DNA from: Acridotheres tristis
Lineage: Eukaryota > Chordata > Aves > Passeriformes > Sturnidae
Assembly (NCBI GenBank): GCA_037013685.1
Contig: CM072905.1
Coordinates: 5,653,491 to 5,717,490, forward strand
DNA: 64,000 bases
Direction: 5' to 3'
Shown here: in pieces, positions 60,001 through 64,000 of the stretch
How the letters are laid out: each line of letters opens with the position of its first letter
How positions within the stretch are numbered: position 1 is the first letter of the stretch
The notes under the pieces: generated by a model
Databases searched by the model: none
Told to the model about the DNA's origin: nothing
Seen by the model: only the letters and a program-made list of their open reading frames with translations
Translations under genes and position numbers: made by a program

Positions 60001-60867
60001 GCCAGCATTCTGGCCAGGCTTCAGGTAGCGGTACAGACACCGTTTTTTTACATCCTTCTGTCATCTGTGGTGGTGAAATTGGGTGTTTGTACACGTGGCT
60101 GCATGGTTTGAGCGTTTTCTTTATAGAGTTGCAAAATCGGTATATGTCCGTTGACTTAATTATTAACCAAATCATCCAGGCATGTTTGTAATAGTCAAGA
60201 AAAGACAAAGAAATGTCAAGAAATATCTCTGTACTCTGTCTCAAATTCATTGCAACAAATGACAAATTACATTGCTATAAGTTTGATTAAAAGTTCTTCA
60301 TTTGGACCTGCTTTTAAGGGATACCTGTTTTTCAGGTAAACAACAGTGAATCTATAATGCTGTTCAAGTTGGAATAGTAGTACAAAAGTCGTCTTTTGGA
60401 CACTCCTTACGACTATGTTTTAAAATTATTTTATAATACATGTAGTTGTGTGATACTTCGTCTCTGTGTACTTCTAATTTTAGTTTAAATCTGCCAAAGA
60501 TAGCTGCAGACCAGTGGAAATTTCCTGATGGGAGTTTGGAAAGATGTTATTTACTTGGGTTGTTTTTTTTTTTTTTAGGGTAAGCCTCCAACAAAGAAGT
60601 CTAAAGTTCTACAAAAACAGCCTTTAGTGGCTAAATTAGCAGCATATGCCCAGTACCAAGCAACTTTACAAAACCAAGCAAAGACAAAAGCAGGTAACAG
60701 CATAAAAACAGATCTGAGACAAAAACACTGGAAGATTTGTGCCTCATTAGCAGCTTCCTAACTAAAATAACTTTCCCTTAGCAGCTGTTCCTGTGGAAGG
60801 TTTCAGCTGGGGTAACTACATCAATAGTAATAGCTTTACAGCAGCTCCTGTTACCTGCTTTAAACAC
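51094..60867 (+). CDS. MBTD1: MBTD1, MBT domain-containing protein 1 (5' part, exons 1-5)
   Basis: Coding exons: 51094-51114, 58547-58748, 59891-60024, 60579-60693 and 60785-60867 (or from 60782 through a tandem acceptor). All introns are GT-AG and the phases close, giving 185 residues up to the donor at 60,868. The protein starts MENTKEL; the human reference start, MFDGYD, corresponds to residue 24. Residues 27-48 are acidic and Ser-rich. An FCS-type zinc finger follows, with Cys77, Cys80, Cys97 and Cys101 (CEMCGMVG, then RFCSVSC). The linker continues through KPPTKK, KLAAYAQYQA and FSWGNYINS to CFKH. The next human exons encode four MBT repeats that bind mono- and dimethyl-lysine, mainly H4K20. 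They lie past the right edge. MBTD1 belongs to the NuA4/TIP60 acetyltransferase complex and acts in transcription and DNA-break repair. The gene is divergent from UTP18. Confidence 0.95.
54845..54990 (-). mobile_element. CR1 LINE ORF2 (reverse transcriptase) fragment
   Basis: On the minus strand the reading gives a CR1-like RT segment: an ENPG-type stretch, then after a one-base frameshift VMEQAMLEVISRHVKDKQFL. In full-length CR1 this is the conserved N-terminal part of the RT domain. It is an internal CR1 piece, not the usual 3' end. It is old and broken and lies inside MBTD1 intron 1. Confidence 0.75.
57945..58110 (+). mobile_element. Fossil MIR-type SINE in MBTD1 intron 1
   Basis: The sequence 'ttaatcctcagaacagccct' followed by 'gtgagctgagaggt' matches the characteristic MIR 5'-core phrase, and the following 100 bp keep a loose MIR-like order. 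It is diverged, and its right edge is unclear. Confidence 0.55.
60778..60785 (+). other. MBTD1: Tandem NAGNAG splice acceptor, MBTD1 exon 5
   Basis: The acceptor reads TTAGCAG|CTG, so either AG can be used. The frame is kept either way and the products differ by one alanine (three or two Ala before Val-Pro-Val). The downstream AG gives the human-like KAAV arrangement. Confidence 0.6.
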
Positions 60868-63800
60868 GTGAGTATTTCTCAGTTTGTGCTTTCCTCTCTG
60901 TGTGTGTATGAGTGAGTCCATGAAAGTTCTTGAATTCATTTTTCCAGAACGTTCATATCCAAATATTTTTCATGCTCTGTGAAATATAACTATGAGTATG
61001 ACTACTTTTTAGATAATTTATCTGTCCTTTAAAACCATTCTGAACACCATCAGTTACTTCCATCATATATACACTCTCATAAATAAAATGGAAGGCTCTG
61101 ACATACTTGAGAATTGTTTTTCTTATGTTCAAGTCACAAAATCATCCCATGTACTGCAGAGTAACAAACCACTCAAGTCAAGCTGTACTGAAAACAGTTA
61201 CAAAAGGCTTTTTAGATTAAGTCAGGCTTGTTCCATTGTGTTGGACTGATCTATCCATTACATATTTAGATTTGGGATTTCTTTCTTAATTTTTAGTTGG
61301 GCTCTCCCTGTCAATGGTGCTGTCAGGGGAAAATGAAGGTTGTTTAGAAATGAGAAATTTAAAGAGTTAGTTTTATTTGTTTTAGAGTTGAAAAAGTTTC
61401 AGACAAAAAGACATTCTTTAATGACTGAGGAAATTAAGGGATTGGGGAAAATATTTAGTGCCATCTGTCTTTATTGTGTTTGTAAAGTTCCAGTAATAAG
61501 ACATTAGACTGACAATTAAAATATGTCACTACTTTGTCTCTTCAGTAAAAGCTTTGACAGAAGGTGTTTCTTCAGCATATTTTTTAATTTGAGAAATTGA
61601 AGTGTTCTGTATTACAAAATTTTTGTTTTGCTGGAAATTGTGTAAAATTTGTTGTTGCAATCAAACAAACATTGTTTGAAAAGTTGTAATCAAAACAACC
61701 ATTTTTGCTTCATGGAAGTTGCCCGTGAGGGAGAAGAGCCATATTTTGTGTCCAGCTCAGGAATTCCTGCTGAGCCCTCTCAGCTCATAAACCAGTGGGA
61801 GTTGAGGGCTCCTGGCAGTTGGCACTTTGTGAATGGTGCCCTTTATGCTCAGAGGTCTCAGCTACTGCCCAGAGCTGAGCCTTGCATTAGGAGAACTTAG
61901 GGAATTTGTATCAAATTCCACATGCTCAGGGCAGCATGTTTGCACTTTGCTTTCACAGATATGTATGTGCAATAAGTGATTTCATAAGTCCATAGCAAAA
62001 AATATCATTTGCTGACATGGGCTGTTGTATTTACAAATGTCTCAGGATGGGTGGTATCCTCTTTAGAGGCAGCTACAATTGTCAGGTCACTTGTAAATTA
62101 TGTTCCAGGGTGCCATTTTATGAAAAGGAGTTGTATCTTCCTTTCTCACTGCTTTATTCATTCAGCTGCACAGTGCCCCAGTAATGTGAACCAAGACCAC
62201 ACTCATGGTCACACTGTACCTCGAAAATTTTCACAAGATGATGGCAACAGTGCTACCAAATAGCCTGAAAATTGTTTCTTTTCTGTCATTGTTTTCCTTT
62301 TTCGTACAAGTAAAATGTAAATTCTACAGTTTTCTTTGGAGATTTCTACTTCTTGGGTGGATATGAGTTAGTATTATAAGGATATGATTTGCATTAAACT
62401 TCGCTGTAATTATTTCTTTGAAAAATACCTTATTTAAACCAGCCAGAATCTGAAAAACACATCAGTGATTTTTTGTTAGATCCTTCTTTGTCCCACTCTC
62501 CACTGATAATTAAACAGTATTCTTTTTGCCTTTCTGGGAAGATTATTGCTGTTTTCTGTGTACTGTATTGCTTTGATAAAAGTTTGTATTAGTTGATGTT
62601 TATTTACCATCCATATTATGGATTTCATACACTTGTATGTGTGTGATGGAATGCATAAAGCTTATTCTGCTCAAGACCAAAGTTTTGAATTGACAGCAAA
62701 ATCATGACATATCTCCCCTTAAATTCATTATTCAATAAAATATATTGAATTTATTGGTTACACTGGGTGTATCTTTATGGGTATTTGATACGGAATATTA
62801 GGATCAATGTTAAGGAAAAGGGAATGATGAGATGCAAGATTAGGCTTTTTAATTGTTTTTTCTAATAACCTGGCATACTTCAGTATCTCAGATGTAGATT
62901 TTACACGTCGGTTTTTCGGGTTTTGTTTTTTTCCCCGGAAAGTTATTTCTTCTTCAATTTAAAGCAGTTACATTTTAGAATTAAAGTATCTAAATCTTGG
63001 GAAGTTCTCCCTTTCTCTTTATGGTAAGAATTAATTTCAAAGTACTTTGATGTGTTTTTCGTGCTTCCATGTTACCTTTATTCCAGACCTGAGTGTTGAA
63101 TGACACTAATGAAATTCAGTAGCAATAGAGTGGCCATGTCCATGACTTCAGTGTTCAGTGAACTGAAGTGGGGAACTCCTTTGGTTTATGTCCTACGGGG
63201 AACCCATGATAATGCCAGAATTCCCATTTGTGCACCTTGCAGCCTGTTTTTTTTATTTTGTCAAAGTGCATTCATCAGGCACACAGCAGTAGCTGCTGCA
63301 AGGAGAAAAAACTCAATTTTGTATTTTTAATATTGAGTTATAGCTTAGTCACATACAGTGAGCTCATTGCTGACCTGCATTCCACTTTTTTTCCTCTAAA
63401 CACTTTTAATGTTTTCTACAGTTGCTTTTATTAGTTCAAACCATTCCCACAACTGAAAGCAAGTTACAGTGGTCTGAGTTGTTTTTCAGTACTACTTACT
63501 GGACAATTCTATGCACAATTAAAAGCAATTATTTATTTTCACTCTGTTTCTAGTGAGAGGCACATTTCCTGAAGTTCTTTCTTCCAGCTGAATGCTGTTC
63601 TGAGCAGAAATATTTTCGTTCTCTTGGTGTCTTGTGTTTTTAAGCTCTATCCAGTGATTTAAGGGAGCATTTCCAGGATGCTACACTGGGTGGCAGTGCT
63701 CTGCTTTGAAGGTTTTTGGCAAAACCCTTTTGCATGTTTTCTCCTCTGGCATTTCCTGTTGGGGCACTGCTCACACACGAGGTTTCAGCATTCCATACAA

Positions 63801-64000
63801 TTCAGGAATTGGTAGCATCACCATCAGGATTTGCCATTAAAATCCTGATTTAATTTAAAGTCTGGAATCGTGGCGGTGTTGATGCCATCCCCAACCTTTG
63901 GAAACCACTGCTTTAAGCTATGTGAGCTCTTTATTCAGGTGCATATGTGGGAATACTTGGCCTTTAGGTGCTCCTGTCAAACAGGCCCTTCCTGACTGCA
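60868..64000 (+). other. MBTD1: MBTD1 intron 5 (continues past the window)
   Basis: Begins CAC|GTGAGT. I searched for the next exon (the start of the first MBT repeat, expected to begin Ala-Pro-Met-Gly) and did not find it, so the intron is longer than 3.1 kb. AT-rich, no transposon recognised. An imperfect inverted repeat around TTCAATAAAATATATTGAA occurs at about 62,730-62,750. Confidence 0.75.

Noticed and set aside
60868..64000. Search for the first MBT-repeat exon of MBTD1
   Set aside because: No matching reading with splice sites was found; it lies beyond the window.

Overview
This is a piece of a bird genome, most likely a neoavian such as a passerine. It carries CR1 LINE copies, avian-type endogenous retrovirus LTRs and a decayed env relic. 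Its two genes have small exons with GT-AG introns, and a single CpG island lies between them. The genes, UTP18 and MBTD1, are head-to-head neighbours in human (17q21.33) as well. In human the far side of UTP18 is a long gene desert towards CA10, and the left two thirds of this window looks like the same desert.

Layout. 1-38,276 is AT-rich and has no gene I can support. It holds simple repeats (an AT/TG tract at 15.6 kb, a GGGGCACAAA minisatellite at 23.3 kb, about 31 copies of a GGAGA pentamer at 26.6 kb), one fossil MIR-type SINE, and three LTRs. One LTR, 33,635-33,998, has exact 6-bp target duplications. 38,277-41,560 is an island of dead sequence: a CR1 copy, a two-exon relic of an actinoporin-like (pfam06369-type) pore-forming protein gene, a retroviral LTR with leader, and a broken env surface-subunit relic with no recognisable gag or pol.

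41,700-50,412 is UTP18 on the minus strand. All 13 coding exons were resolved and the reading phase closes at every junction (1,650 nt, 549 residues). UTP18 is a WD40 protein of the U3 snoRNP/small-subunit processome, which matures 18S rRNA in the nucleolus. 50,413-51,093 is a compact bidirectional CpG-island promoter with three CACGTG E-boxes, a consensus CRE and an NRF1-type site. 51,094-64,000 is the 5' part of MBTD1 on the plus strand: five coding exons covering the acidic serine-rich N-terminus, the FCS-type zinc finger and the linker before the four MBT repeats. The MBT repeats lie beyond the right edge. MBTD1 is a chromatin reader of methylated H4K20 and a NuA4/TIP60 subunit.

The most unusual item is the actinoporin-like relic at 38.58-39.5 kb. 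Its two splice-compatible exons keep the family signature but are broken by one in-frame TGA and by a 46-bp tandem duplication that shifts the frame. Family assignments come from reading translations and from knowledge of the families; no database search was possible.
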